64,000 nt of DNA. It comes from Fallopia convolvulus. Its lineage: Eukaryota; Streptophyta; Magnoliopsida; Caryophyllales; Polygonaceae. Below are positions 33,351 through 44,054 of the stretch, piece after piece (within the stretch, counting starts at the first letter, position 1; every line of letters starts with the position of its first letter). The DNA lies in assembly GCA_964016875.1 (NCBI GenBank), contig OZ024735.1, forward strand, positions 10,277,338 through 10,341,337. The letters are read 5' to 3'. The notes beneath the pieces were generated by a model, which saw nothing but the letters and a program-made list of their open reading frames with translations, was not told where the DNA came from and made no database searches. Position numbers and translations under genes: made by a program.

Positions 33351-33784
33351 ATGGCGAGTCCTTGGCGGGATGGTGGGAAGAGGCGAAGGTGGAAAACGAA
33401 GAGCTGCTAGGGCATGGAGAAGAGCTGCTAGGTGAAAGTGGAGAAGAGCGAAGACATAATGAGGGAGAATGGAAAACGAGGAGGTAATTGGGGGTCGATG
33501 GCTGCTACTGCTAGGGTATGGAGAAGATAAAATGACATATTTTCTTTTAAGAAAGGGAAATCAAACTTAAGGCGCTTTTTTAGAGAGAGCGCATCCATGT
33601 AGAATATATTTATGACGCTCTTTTAGAAAAGCGTTATAATTGTTTAATTTTAATTTAAGGAAAAAAATTAATTGCTTCTTGGGGCATATTTAATAAAAGC
33701 GCCATGTGTGTCAATTGAATCATTACGCTAATTTAAAGCGCCATAAATTTTCCGTTCTATATAACAATATTTGTACTAGTGGCA

Positions 33785-35281
33785 TAATCATGATCATAGG
33801 CAGGTTGATCCTTTCCTTACGCAGAAACAAGTCCAGGAGAATAGCATCATTTGAGTTTAGCGTTGTTCGTTTCTCGTGTCGTGGGATCACTACTCTAGTG
33901 ATGTATTGGTGCACCATCTTTCCCATTTGACTCAATCCATGAGTTAGGACCTCCTTTCCTTGAGCAGGCACGTGGCCTAGGAGTCTTTTGAAGATTACCT
34001 CTCTTCCATCTGTATCTTGCCATGGTCGTTGAGGAAGAGTGTGGAATCCTTCACTAGGAACGTGCAAAATTCTCTTAATTAGAGCATAAGTGAAAGTGAA
34101 TTCATCATCTTCGGATGACCATCTAACCATTGGATCAAGCTCAGTTCCCTTTGTTAGGTTAAACTATTAATAAAAGAACTTGATCTGAGCAAGATCTACC
34201 TTAGCTGGTTCCGAGCAAAGCTTATCCCATCCTTGGAACTGGATGAGTTCTTAAAGCTCTTTGAAGTCATTTTCTTGTAGGAACTCAGTAGTGACTACTA
34301 GGGGAACAACCATCTTTCTTTCCCCAGTTGTAGCAGTTCCCTTCTTCTTCTTTTCCTTCTCCTCCACCTTTTGTTTCTTCGAGCCTCTGGTTGAGGGACG
34401 CCCATATGTCGGTTCCTTGTATCCGATTTGAAAGGCAAGTATCATGAATTCCTCTATCTCTTCATCGTCCTCATCAACACGGATGATTTCATTTTTATTT
34501 TTTGGGTTGAGGGCTTGGAGTTGCTTAGAGAGAAGAGGCTCTAGTTCCTCTTCTTCTTCTTCTTCTTCTTCACCAAGTTTTCTCTGCTTCCTCTTTTTCG
34601 TTCTTTGACCAGTTGGAACTTTGGGTAGAGGAGATTGGGCAGAGGTTTGTTTTGAAGGGGTTGAAGAAGTTGAAGTGTTGATAGATGTTGTTCCCTGTGT
34701 AGAAGGGAACTCTTCTCTCTCAAATTAGGAGAGGGTTTGATCAAGCTCAAAAATGATGAGATTTTTGTGGGAAGGAGTTGGAATAAAGGGAGCTTTTGTG
34801 GAAGAAGAGGGTTCTTCAGAAGTTTTGGATTGATAAATAGGGTTCTGATCTTGAGAGGTTGAGGCAGGTAGAGCAGACCTTTTGGGACTTAGGCTGTCAT
34901 AGATTTGAGTGTGAGATTTTGGGGAAGAATGGCTTGAATCTTTGAGAAGGAGAGGATTGGAATCATGAATCGTGGTTTGAACACCATCGATGTTGATGGA
35001 GAGAGTTGAGGAACCATCCGGTCTTGTGGTAAGCACCGGAATATCATATCTGGAGTTGTGGGAGGTGAGTTTTGAGGAGTAAGAGAGGGTTGGCCGTCTT
35101 TCTTTCTCAAGATAGAGAAAAGACGCTCTTTGACATCAAAGATGTACTCGGGTTCATGATGCTCAACATCGAGATTTTTGAGGAGCATTTTTTGAAGGTA
35201 AATGGCGTCATTGTGAAGAAGATGCTCGATGATGGGATTTTTGTGAAGAACAGAGTATTTCGGTTGGTTCCGCTTGGCCAT
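33785..35281 (-). pseudogene. Env-like ORF of copia 2, 5' part
   Basis: Begins MAKRNQPKYSVLHKNPIIEH at 35281, passes through Ser/Pro/Lys-rich sequence with basic and Glu runs (34251-34750), and reaches a C-terminal domain with RILHVPSEGFHTLP, MVHQYITRVVIPRHEKRT and DLFLRKERINLPMI, which matches element 1 (HQFIINVVVPRQEKG, INLPRIILGHM). Several frameshifts and stops break it, and the CACTA element cuts it after INLPMIMIM. Conservation of the same domain order in two diverged families argues that the ORF was functional in the ancestor. It shows no clear transmembrane segment either. Confidence 0.8.
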
Positions 35282-36143
35282 TTGTGAGAAGGTTTGAGTT
35301 TGAAGGATTGAAGTTTGAGATTTAGGGTTTGCAGAAGAGAAGAGATGAAGACGTTGGTGATAGAGGAGAATGAGAAAAGAGGGTTAAGTAAAGGAAGGAA
35401 AGGAATTTGAAGAGGTGAGAGAATAGGCTTACCAGGGTTTCCTTAAAAGTCGTATCCAATTACTTCAAAGGTAACTAGAATGATTTGTTGTCTCGCATCG
35501 AGGATTCTTTCCACTTCAACAGTCTCTACGTGGCAGAAATCTAGGCAAGGTAGCGAAGCGAACGGTGTAGATGCATGTTTCCCTTTTCACAACCTGTCGC
35601 TTCGAATGCCCAGTTTCCAACGTATCTTCTCTTTCAAATAATACACTTTGAGACGCTTGGGTGTATTGATCCTTGTAGTTCCCTAGTGGCCTGAAGTAGT
35701 TCCTTTCCTTTCCAACCTCATTTCCATGAACAAGTAACGGACGACCATATTTGGATACATAAAGGTGTTTTGTAAAAAGACAAAGAGAGGTATCCAAATA
35801 AAATATGGGTAAGTAAAAGTTTTGACATCCAGGTAATTGAATCTCGTATTAAGGGTTATCAATTATTTGAGTCTCATAGGAAACATTTACCTAGACCGGC
35901 TCTGTGGGACAAGTCTTATGATCAACCATCCTTTCGGCTTGTAATGAGGGATAGAGAAGATCATCTTGATCATTTTGGGCTAAAAATAAATGTAGGGCTT
36001 TTAAGTAGTTCCCATGTAAAGTAATAAACATGTTTCATGCAAAGAGCAATTATTAAAATGAAAGTTGCTAAACCATGCAGTTCCCTAGTCATACCAATGC
36101 TTAACTAGTCAATCAGCGAGGGAAAAGATGGACCGGGACTTGT
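35282..36143. other. Spacer between pol and env-like ORF (copia 2)
   Basis: About 860 bp without a supported gene. It contains the stretch near 35935-35990 (GTAATGAGGGATAGAG, GATCATTTTGGGC) conserved with element 1 near 12120-12165. Confidence 0.5.
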
Positions 36144-39100
36144 TTAATGTAAGAGAATCATCCCTAAGAGCATTCGAAGATGCTCGAAGGGTTGTCTATC
36201 CAAAGCTTTGGTGAAAATATCAACAACTTGTTCATCTGTCCTGCAATGCACCATCTCTGGAACCTTTCTCTACGTGATCATGTAGGAAATGGTGCCTAAC
36301 CTTAATGTGCTTTGTTCTAGAATGATGCACAGGGTTTTGTAAGATATTTATTGCACTAGTACTATCACATTTGAGAGGAAGAGTTCCAAGAGACATACCG
36401 GAATCTTGAAGTTGATATTTGAGCCATAGAACTTGGGAACAACACGCAGCAGCGTCTATGTATTCAGCTTCAGCAGTAGAAAGTGCCACTGAGGATTGTT
36501 TCTTAGATCCCCAAGATACAAGTCAATCACCAAGGAACTGTGCCATGCCAGATGTGCTTTTCTGATCTACTAGATGCCTTGCAAAGTCAGCATCAGTGAA
36601 GGAAACTAGTTCAAAGGAAATGTTCCTTGGATACCACAAGCACATGTTGTCTCTTCCTTTGAGATAACGAAAAATCCGTTTGACTTCCTTCAAATGAGAT
36701 TCCTTTGGGTTTGCTTGGAACCGTGCACATAGATAGACTACAAACATGATGTCCGGTCTACTAGCAGTGAGATAGAGAAGGGAACCAATCATTCCTCGAA
36801 AGAGCTTTTGATTGACATTTGTTCCATTCTCATCTGCATCAAGACGTGTGCTAGGAGAGATCAGACTGTTAATGTGCTTTGCAGTGTCCATCCCATACCT
36901 TGATAACATTTCCTTGATATATTTCTGTTAATGAATCTTGGTGCCATCCTTTGTTTGAGAAATTTGAAGGCCTAGAAAGAAATTGATTTCTCCTACCATA
37001 CTCATCTCGAACTCACTACTCATTAGTTTCTCAAAGTTTTTTGTGAGCAAAGGGTTAGTGGAACCAAATACAATATCATCAACATACACTTGCACAATTA
37101 AAATGTCACCCGATTCTTTCTTCAGGAAAAGAGTTTTGTCGATGGAACCTCACTGATAGCCTTTGGATAATAGAAATGAGGCGAATTTATCATACCATGC
37201 TCGAGGTGCTTCTTTGAGTCCATACAAAGCTCTTTCAAGAAAGTATACATGATCTGGCTTGCTTTCGTCTTCAAATCCAGGTGGTTGCTTGACATAGACT
37301 TCTTCTTAAAGATAGCCATTGAGAAATGTTGTCTTGACATCCATCTGGAACAGCTTGAACCCTTTGTATGTGGCAAAGGCAATGAGCAAGCGTATTGCTT
37401 CAATTCGGGCAACTGGTGCAAAAGTTTCTTCGTAGTCTATCCCTTCCTCTTGGTTATAACCTTGAGCCACAAGTATAGCTTTGTTTTGGGACATCCGAAA
37501 CACCCATCTGGTTCCTATTACATTCTTGTCTGTTGGCCTTGGAACTAGTTTCCACTCCTGGTGCCTTTCGAATTGATGGAGCTCTTCTTGCATTGCTTGA
37601 ATCCAATCAGGATCTTTGAGTGCTTCATATATATTTTTGGGTTCAACAAGAGAGACAAATGCATTAAAAGCACAAAAATTATGGAGAGAGGAACGAGTTT
37701 GTACGCCTTGTTCTAGAGGTGTGAGATTGTTCTCAAGAGGGTGATCCTTTCTCTGATGATAGTTCCTGGGTTGAAGTTGATGTGCTCCTTGAAGTTCCCC
37801 CTGAGCACTGGAATTAGCTTCAGGTAAAGTCTGTTGAATCTCAGTAGTAGGATTGTTCCCGGAATCTGAAACTTCCAATGGTTCAGATGGATTGTCCTCT
37901 TCTTCGGGGAAGTTGGTAGAAGGATCATCAAAATGCTCAGTAGTATCATCATCTCCTGATCATCCTCGTTCCTTAGTTCATGTGGTTGAGATCATTACCA
38001 GTGAGATATTCAGTGTTATCCTTTTGAGGATCCAAATCATCATCCTCTTTTGTTGGTTCCCTTGTTTGTATAGTGAAAGGTTTCACTGTTGTTCTTTGGA
38101 ATGGATTGGAAGAGGTAGTTCCATGATGAATTCCTCATCGAAGATAACATGGACACTCTCTTCAAACTTCTTGGTCCTTTTGTTGTAGACTCGATAATGC
38201 TTTGCTCTGAAGTGAGTAACCAGTGAAGATTCCTTCATCACTCCTTGGATCAAACTTTCCGAGAGCATCCTTTCCATTATTATGGATATAACACTTGCAT
38301 CCAAAGACTTTAAGATGGGAAATATTTGGCTTTTTGCCTTTGATTAGCTCATAGGAAGTTTTAAGTAAAATAGGTCTAATCATAGCCCTGTTAAGGATAT
38401 AAACAGAAGTTGAGATTGCTTCAGCCCAGAAGTTTGATGGAACTCCACTTTCAAGCATCATTGCTCGAGCCATATTTTCCAAGGTGCGCTTCTTCCTTTC
38501 CACTACTCCATTTTGTTGTGGAGTTCTTGGTGCAGAGAAGTTGTGAGAGACTCCATTTTCATTGCAAAAGTTTAGAAAAGCTGAGTTATCAAACTCTCTT
38601 CCATGGTCTGAATGTATGGATTTCAATTTAGTTCCTAGACTGACTTCTGTTCTTTTGATGAAGATTTCAAACTCCTTGAACGTTGTTCCTTTGGAAGACA
38701 AGAAAATAACCCAACTGAATCGAGAAAAATGATCAATTATAACAAACATGTACCTATTTCCACCATAGCTACATATATCCATTGGGCCACATAGATCAAT
38801 GTGTAGCATTTCCAGAGGTTTCGAAGTACTAAGAACCTTCTTTGGTTTGAAGGAACTTCGAGTTTGTTTCCCCTTAGCATAAGCATCACACAGTTTTCCT
38901 GTGTCTGGATTTATCCTTGGTAAACCAACTACAAGATCTTGCAAAAACAGCGTTTGAATAAGGTTCAAACCCGCATGACCAAGTCGTCTATGCCAAAGAT
39001 CAGTATCATTTGAGGGAACTGTGAGACACAACTTTATTGGAGGTTGAAAGTCTTGATCAACAATGTAAACATTGTTTGATCGTTTCCCTCTAAGAATGAC

Positions 39101-39397
39101 TTTGTTGGTCTTTTTTGTTCACAACAAGACACTCATTTGAATCAAAGGAAACTATGTTGTTTCCTTGATCATAAAGTTGTGCCACACATCTGTCACAAGA
39201 TTGACATTATTGATTTTGATTGATTTGTTGAGCTTGACTTCTCCTAATCCCTGAATTTCTCCTTTGTTCCTGTTGCCGAAGGAAACGTTTCCTCCTTCGA
39301 ACTGGGTGTTAAGCGAGGTTAGATTGCTTCTGTTTCCTGTCATGTGGTTGGAGCATGCACTGTCTATGAACTACATACAATTCCCCCTCGCTTTCAC
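36144..39397 (-). pseudogene. pol: Pol remnant of copia element 2
   Basis: Fragments in order on the minus strand: protease with FIDSACSNHMTG preceded by a stop; integrase 38162-39031 with WHRRLGHAG, HIDLCGP, SDHGREF and QNGVVERKKRT, in which the second zinc cysteine is replaced (CDAYAKGK); RT start 37306-37878 (GTRWVF, QMDVKTTFLNG) ended by a stop before EEVYV; the YVDD region near 37075 in another frame; then 36523-36909 and 36232-36489 covering RNase H (STAEAEY, SRTKHIKVRHHF). At least four frame breaks or stops. Homology to element 1 pol is close along its length, so the missing pieces are point damage, not large deletions. Confidence 0.88.
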
Positions 39398-39411
39398 CTG
39401 CAAAAGAATCA
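39395..39411 (-). promoter_or_regulatory. Candidate 3' splice site at the gag/pol boundary (copia 2)
   Basis: On the element strand gag ends CATTGA, followed by TTCTTTTGCAG and then pol GTGAAAGCG. This is a better acceptor match than in element 1. The distance from the gag stop to the pol GTG is 14 here and 16 in element 1, so the frame offset differs while the AG-GTG border is kept. Confidence 0.4.
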
Positions 39412-40355
39412 ATGTTTGGTTACCCAAGCAAGATGTTCCTTGATTGGTTCCTTAAAGGGATAATAGTCAACATAGTCTGCAATATTAACATCAACAGAGT
39501 GATAGTTGCTGTAGACTTTAGAGTGTGACGTTCTATTGTTGTTCCAGTTTGTGTGATTGCTTGAGAAACTTACTTTTCTGTTTGAACATTGTTCCTTATA
39601 ATGACCATGACCTCCACACGTCCAACAAGTTTTGTAATACTCTCCTAGATAAAACATAGGATGAGGCCTATGAATTTTATTTTTCTCGACAGTTTCCTTG
39701 TTTGGTCCTCTGGAACCGTTTCCCTTAGCGATTTGGACATATATCTTATGAGAGTTGTTCCCAGTGTAGTAGCCCCTTTCCCCTTTGGTTCCACTCTCTA
39801 GAACTCTAATTTTCTCTTCTAGATGGGAATTTTTCATTTTCTCAGTTTGTAATTCTAGGGCTCTACTTTCACTTAGCTCTCTCAGAGTAAGGGTCTTTTG
39901 ATCATTTCCAGAGTCTACTTCAGAGTATCCTATACCATGTCTAGAGGGAACAAACATGACTTTAGGAATCTCGACAACTTTCTTTCCCTCATTTATCTCT
40001 AGCTTCTTAATAAGGGTTTCCTTCTCAGAGGTAACAGTAGCAAGCACAGAGATAAGCTCATTTTTAGCAGTCATTATAGAGTCAAGTTCCTTTCTTAGGT
40101 TATCACACACAGAACATTCAACAGATTCAATATGTTTCAATTCAAGTTCCTTTTCAACAACATCACACTTTAATTTAAGACAATGCTCTTCAATTTTACG
40201 CATTTCCTTTTGAAGTTTCAGATTTAGAGTATTTATTAAAGCAACTGGTTAGAGTTAGAATACCCACATCCTCTTGTGGTTCCTTCGGATCTCCTTTGAT
40301 AGCTATAGCACACATATTCGGTGTAGTCCAAGCCTCAGGAAAATCTAGAGCACCA
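39409..40355 (-). pseudogene. gag: Gag remnant of copia element 2 (N-terminus deleted)
   Basis: Starts in LDFPEAWTTPNMCAIA directly beside the primer site, homologous to DEDPEAWALPDMCGMA of element 1 near residue 340, so the capsid region and first zinc knuckle are gone. The rest holds a coiled-coil stretch, RALELQTEKMKNSHLEEKI and the knuckle CWTCGGHGHYKEQC, ending HLAWVTKH-stop. A stop and frame break lie near 40245. Without the capsid domain the element is non-autonomous. Confidence 0.82.
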
Positions 40356-40366
40356 ATGATACCAAT
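40354..40366 (-). other. Primer binding site of copia element 2 (degenerate)
   Basis: The element strand reads ATTGGTATCATTGG next to the LTR. TGGTATCA matches the initiator-Met site; the following bases do not, because the gag deletion starts here. Confidence 0.65.
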
Positions 40367-41204
40367 TGTAGGATCGTAGATCTGTGTTAGTAAGAGAAAT
40401 AAGGAACTATTCCAGAGACAATTCCCTTTCGCAACGGAATAAAGCAACACAACCAACTAGCTGGAGAGTAAACCTCTACCTCCCTTGGAGGATTTTGAAC
40501 ACTCACTATATTTAGATTGATAGATCTCAGGATACACAATACAAAGACGAACTTCTCTATTGTTCGTAATCCCACTTACAAACAATACTAACGACTAAGT
40601 CATTATGAGTCCTAGATCGAAACGCAATCAATATAGAATGTGAACCTGACTCGTTCCTTGTGCTATTCCCTTTAGCACAGGAACCAACTCTTCAATTCGA
40701 TGGCGATCTTCACGCAGTCTTCATCGCTTGGATCTGGAACTTCCTTCTTTGGTTTCTGGTTCGTCGTCTCCACTTGATTAGCTCGAGCTCTCTCTTTTTA
40801 TATATAGGCCTGATATTTTTCGTCTTTGAGAGCTACTTAACCTAGCAGCGTCGCTTTCTATTTATAGAGGTTGCCATTTTTATCTTGACGCCTTTGCCCT
40901 TTTTGTCTTGGGGAGTACAACACTATTCAAAAAGATTAGCGTACCCTTTTGCATCTTTCTCTTCTTGGAACTTGGCTTGCCGCCCAAGACAATAGTGAAA
41001 AGTCTTTTATATTTTTCAAGAGATTTGCCACGTACTCAGATGGCTTCATGGGGAATGTTTCCCATGCTTTTCTTGTAAACCTGTATCTTTCCTTAGATCA
41101 CTTGTGTAGGTAATTAGTTCCATTTGTTTGTCATAATCAAAAATTTGATTACTCGAATAGAGAAACCATTGTTCTAGTGTTAGTTCCCTAACACTGATCC
41201 AACA
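40367..41204 (-). repeat. 5' LTR of copia element 2 (complete)
   Basis: 838 bp from TGTAGGATCG to GATCCAACA. Ends resemble those of element 1 (TGTTGGATCG / CCCAACA) though the interior is mostly different. Its right border meets satellite at TGTGGCATTCGG. Confidence 0.88.
40795..40808 (-). promoter_or_regulatory. Probable TATA box of copia element 2
   Basis: The minus strand reads CCTATATATAAAAAG. In the truncated LTR the same place (near 29352) reads CTATATAGAG. Confidence 0.5.
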
Positions 41205-42498
41205 TGTGGCATTCGGTTTCGAGGTTCGAATTTACGCTTTTATTCGATCGGTCTTGATTTTGTAGCGCAGAATGTGCTTATAGGCTTGATACTATCCTCA
41301 TTCTTTATGCTTATGCCTAGATGTCTTTAAAGTTCACTTGTTTTTTCTCCTTTTGCCTTTAAAATGACTTGTGATCTAACATTGCAGTCCAAGTTTTCGA
41401 TGAAATGTCCATGTAAATGTCACTCCTAAATATGGCATTCGGTTTCTAGGTTCGAATTTATGCTTTTATTCGACTGGTCTTGATTTTGTAGTGCAGAATG
41501 TGCTTATTGGTTTGATAATATCCTCATTCTTTATGTTTATGCCTAGATTTCTTTAAAGTTCACTAGTTTTTTCTCCTTCTGCCTTTAAAATGACTTGTGA
41601 TCTAATCAAGTGTTCGATGAAATGTCCTAGTAAATGTCACTCCTAAATGTGGCATTCTGTTTCTAGGTTCGAATTTATGCGTTTATTCGATCAGTCTTGA
41701 TTTTGTAGTGCGGATTGTGCTTATTGGCTTGATAATATCCTCATTCTTTATGCTTATGCCTAGATGTCTTTAAAGTTCACTTGTTTTTTCTCCTTTTTCC
41801 TTTCAAATGACTTATGATCTAACATTGCACGGCAAGTGTTCGATGCAATGTCCATGTAAATGTCACTCCTACATGTGGCATTCGGTTTCTAGGTTTGAAT
41901 TTATGCTTTTATTCGACCGGTCTGGATTTTATAGTGTAGAATGTGCTTATTGGCTTCATACTATCCTCATTCTTATGCTTATGTCTAGATGTATTTAAAG
42001 TTCACTTGTTTTTTCTCCCTTTGCCTTTAAAAATTGACTTGTGATCTAACATTGTATGCCAAGTGTTCCATGATATGTCCATGTAAATGTCACTCCTAAA
42101 TGTGGCATTCGGTTTCTAGGTTCAAATTTATGCTTTTATTCCATCGGTCTGGATTTTGTAGTGCAGAATGTGCTTATTGGCTTGATACAAGCCTCATTCT
42201 TTATGCTTATGCCTAGATGGCTTTAAAGTTCACTTTTTTTTTCTCCTTTTGCCTTTAAAATGACTTGTGATCTAACATTGCACGCCAAGTGTTCGATGCA
42301 ATGTCCATGTAAATGTCACTCCTACATGTGGCATTCGGTTTCTAGGTTCGAATTTATTGTTTTATTCGACCGGTCTTGATTTTATAGTGCAGAATCTACT
42401 TATTAACTTGATAATATCCTCATTCTTTATGTTTATGTCTAGATGTCTTTAAATTTCACTTGTTTTTTCTCCTTCTGCCTTTAAAATGACTTGTGATC
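41205..42498 (+). repeat. Satellite array 4 (orientation B)
   Basis: About 5.7 monomers. One unit near 41600 lacks the CATTGCACGCC segment (GATCTAATCAAGTGTTCG). The array is cut by the Athila element after CTTGTGATC. Confidence 0.92.
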
Positions 42499-42782
42499 TG
42501 ATGTTCATGTTTTTAGTATAGTTTTTAGTAGGTTTTCTTTGTTTATTAAGTTTAGTTTTGATAAGTTTAGGTTTAGTTTAGTGTGTTTTTGGATAGTTTT
42601 GCATATTTTCATAGAAAGTATGGAAGCTACTCTATTTTGTGTAATTTGTAGGTTTTAGCAAGGAAAAGTGCTATATGGAGATGAATTTGGAGCGCTACAG
42701 TGAAAGACAGAGGAATACAAGTTTGAAGAAGTCAATGTCCAAGAATTTACGAGATGAAGTGTGGAAGAAATCAAGCCCAGGC

Positions 42783-42814
42783 TCGTTAACGAGGCTGTAA
42801 GGGCTCGTTAACGA
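42783..42814. repeat. Paired TCGTTAACGA palindromes (LTR, pair 1)
   Basis: Two exact 10-bp palindromes with GTTAAC cores at 42785 and 42807, 22 bp apart, in U3 upstream of the TATA box. The other LTR has the same pair at 54811 and 54833. Confidence 0.85.
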
Positions 42815-43041
42815 GGCCACGTGATAGGAATTTCGAGGGTTGACTTTGTAAACTCACCGATCTTGTGCGGGAAATTATTTTCGTGTCGGTAGAGTATCTT
42901 TTTGTGATTTTTTAGGGTTATTATATTATATTTTAGGTCTTGTTATTTTCTTAGATTTTGTTTCTATCTTTTTAGGCTTTTATTTTATCTTTTAGGAAAG
43001 TTTTTATCTTCTAGCCTTATTAGTTTTAGCCTTCTTTTTAG

Positions 43042-43049
43042 TATAAATA
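43042..43049 (+). promoter_or_regulatory. TATA box of the Athila LTR
   Basis: AGTATAAATAGCCC, a textbook plant TATA box; the same sequence is at 55069-55076 in the 3' LTR. Transcription probably starts about 30 bp downstream, near the AAGGGGGGATC stretch. Confidence 0.7.
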
Positions 43050-43797
43050 GCCCTCTTATTTAGCTTATGAAGGGGGGATCGATCAGAGAGAGATAGAGGA
43101 GGAGCCGAGAGAGCCAAGGAGAAGATCGGAGTTGAGTCGTCGGGTCGGTGGACGAGAGTTACCGAGTTCGTTGATCGAGTATTTCAGTTCGATATTTGTT
43201 TGTTTTCGGTTTTCTTCTGATTTTTCTGTAAGACAATATTTTTCTATTTAATTTGAGTAGTAGTTTGTTTTCAATGATTTCTTTTATAGAGTTTATTTGT
43301 TTCATAGTTATGATTAGTGAGTAGTTTTCTTTTCTAGGATCGGGGTTAAGCCCGGCATAGTTGAGCATGTTTGATTAGTAAGATTGTGTATTGAATGCTT
43401 TTTATCTATTATTGAGATTGTTTGTCGTGTTTATACCGAGATGAAAGTTGAGGTAATTTGAGTTTTTAACTTGATTGAAAGAGAAAGTTAGTAACTTGAA
43501 GGTTGATATTGTTTGAATACGAAAGTTTCAAGCTTTAGATCCAAAACAAACAATTAAGTGAGTTAAGTTGCGAAAGTAGGCTAATTTGCTTCATGATTAA
43601 CGAAAGTTGATAAATCTATCTATTTAAAGGCATGATCTATTCTTCTTACGAGTTTATATGCTTGGCTATGTTGAGGTGTCCCTAGTCCTAGATCTTTGTT
43701 TTTATTTGATTATTCTTAAGTGAATTTCGTTGCTGAGTTACTTGGCTCGGTACTGAACTGGTTTAGGTCGTTAGTTTGAGTCTTTTGTTTACGGTGG

Positions 43798-43828
43798 TTC
43801 GTTAACGACCCTGACAACGTCGTTAACA
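43798..43828. repeat. Paired TCGTTAACGA palindromes (LTR, pair 2)
   Basis: GTTAAC cores at 43801 and 43822 (21 bp apart), downstream of the TATA box and so within the transcribed leader. The 3' LTR equivalents at 55829 and 55850 carry point changes (GTAAAC, GTTAAT). Confidence 0.8.
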
Positions 43829-43942
43829 AGGCTGCTTGTGTGTTTTTGTTTGCTTTTGTTTGCTTTTTAGTAGTCGATAAACGAACAACCTTGCTTCCTG
43901 TGGAACGATCCTGACTTCGCTATACACAGCGGGGTCCTGACT

Positions 43943-43960
43943 TGGCGCCGTTGCCGGGGA
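43943..43960 (+). other. Primer binding site (Asp tRNA) of the Athila element
   Basis: TGGCGCCGTTGCCGGGGA, the standard Athila-type site, directly at the LTR end. Confidence 0.93.
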
Positions 43961-44054
43961 AGCAACATGTTTGTTAGTTTATCTGTGGGTTCGGGAATAG
44001 CCCGACCCCGTTTTTGTTTTTAATTTTTGTTTTCTTTTTCTGTTTTCTCAGCGT

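Larger units (their letters stand above)
30474..33781. mobile_element. CACTA (En/Spm) DNA transposon, non-autonomous, 3.3 kb
   Basis: Perfect 12-bp terminal inverted repeats CACTAGTACAAA (30474-30485 and 33770-33781) flanked by a 3-bp target duplication GCA, both diagnostic of plant CACTA elements. Subterminal regions carry many short repeats of ATGGCGCTTTTT and its complement, the usual transposase-binding arrays. No transposase ORF is present. The interior instead carries host gene fragments on the minus strand (31100-33350). It is inserted in the env-like ORF of copia element 2 and is therefore younger than that element. Confidence 0.9.
29159..41204 (-). mobile_element. Ty1-copia LTR retrotransposon 2, degenerate SIRE/Maximus-like
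   Basis: Same architecture and orientation as element 1 with clear protein-level homology in gag, pol and the env-like ORF, but LTR sequence differs enough to be another family. It is broken: the left LTR lacks about 220 bp, the first ~340 codons of gag are deleted, pol has several frameshifts and stops, and a CACTA element splits the env-like ORF. LTR pairs differ by several percent by eye, so it is the oldest complete insertion here. Confidence 0.9.
42499..43942 (+). repeat. 5' LTR of the Athila element
   Basis: 1,444 bp, beginning TGATGTTCATG and ending GGGGTCCTGACT next to the primer site; the end is set by where both LTR copies stop agreeing. TATAAATAG at 43042. Paired palindromes at 42785/42807 and 43801/43822. 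Confidence 0.88.

Noticed and set aside
43159..43368. 69-codon minus-strand ORF repeated at 55187-55396
   Set aside because: It is in the Athila LTRs, so its repetition reflects the LTR pair, not a conserved gene.
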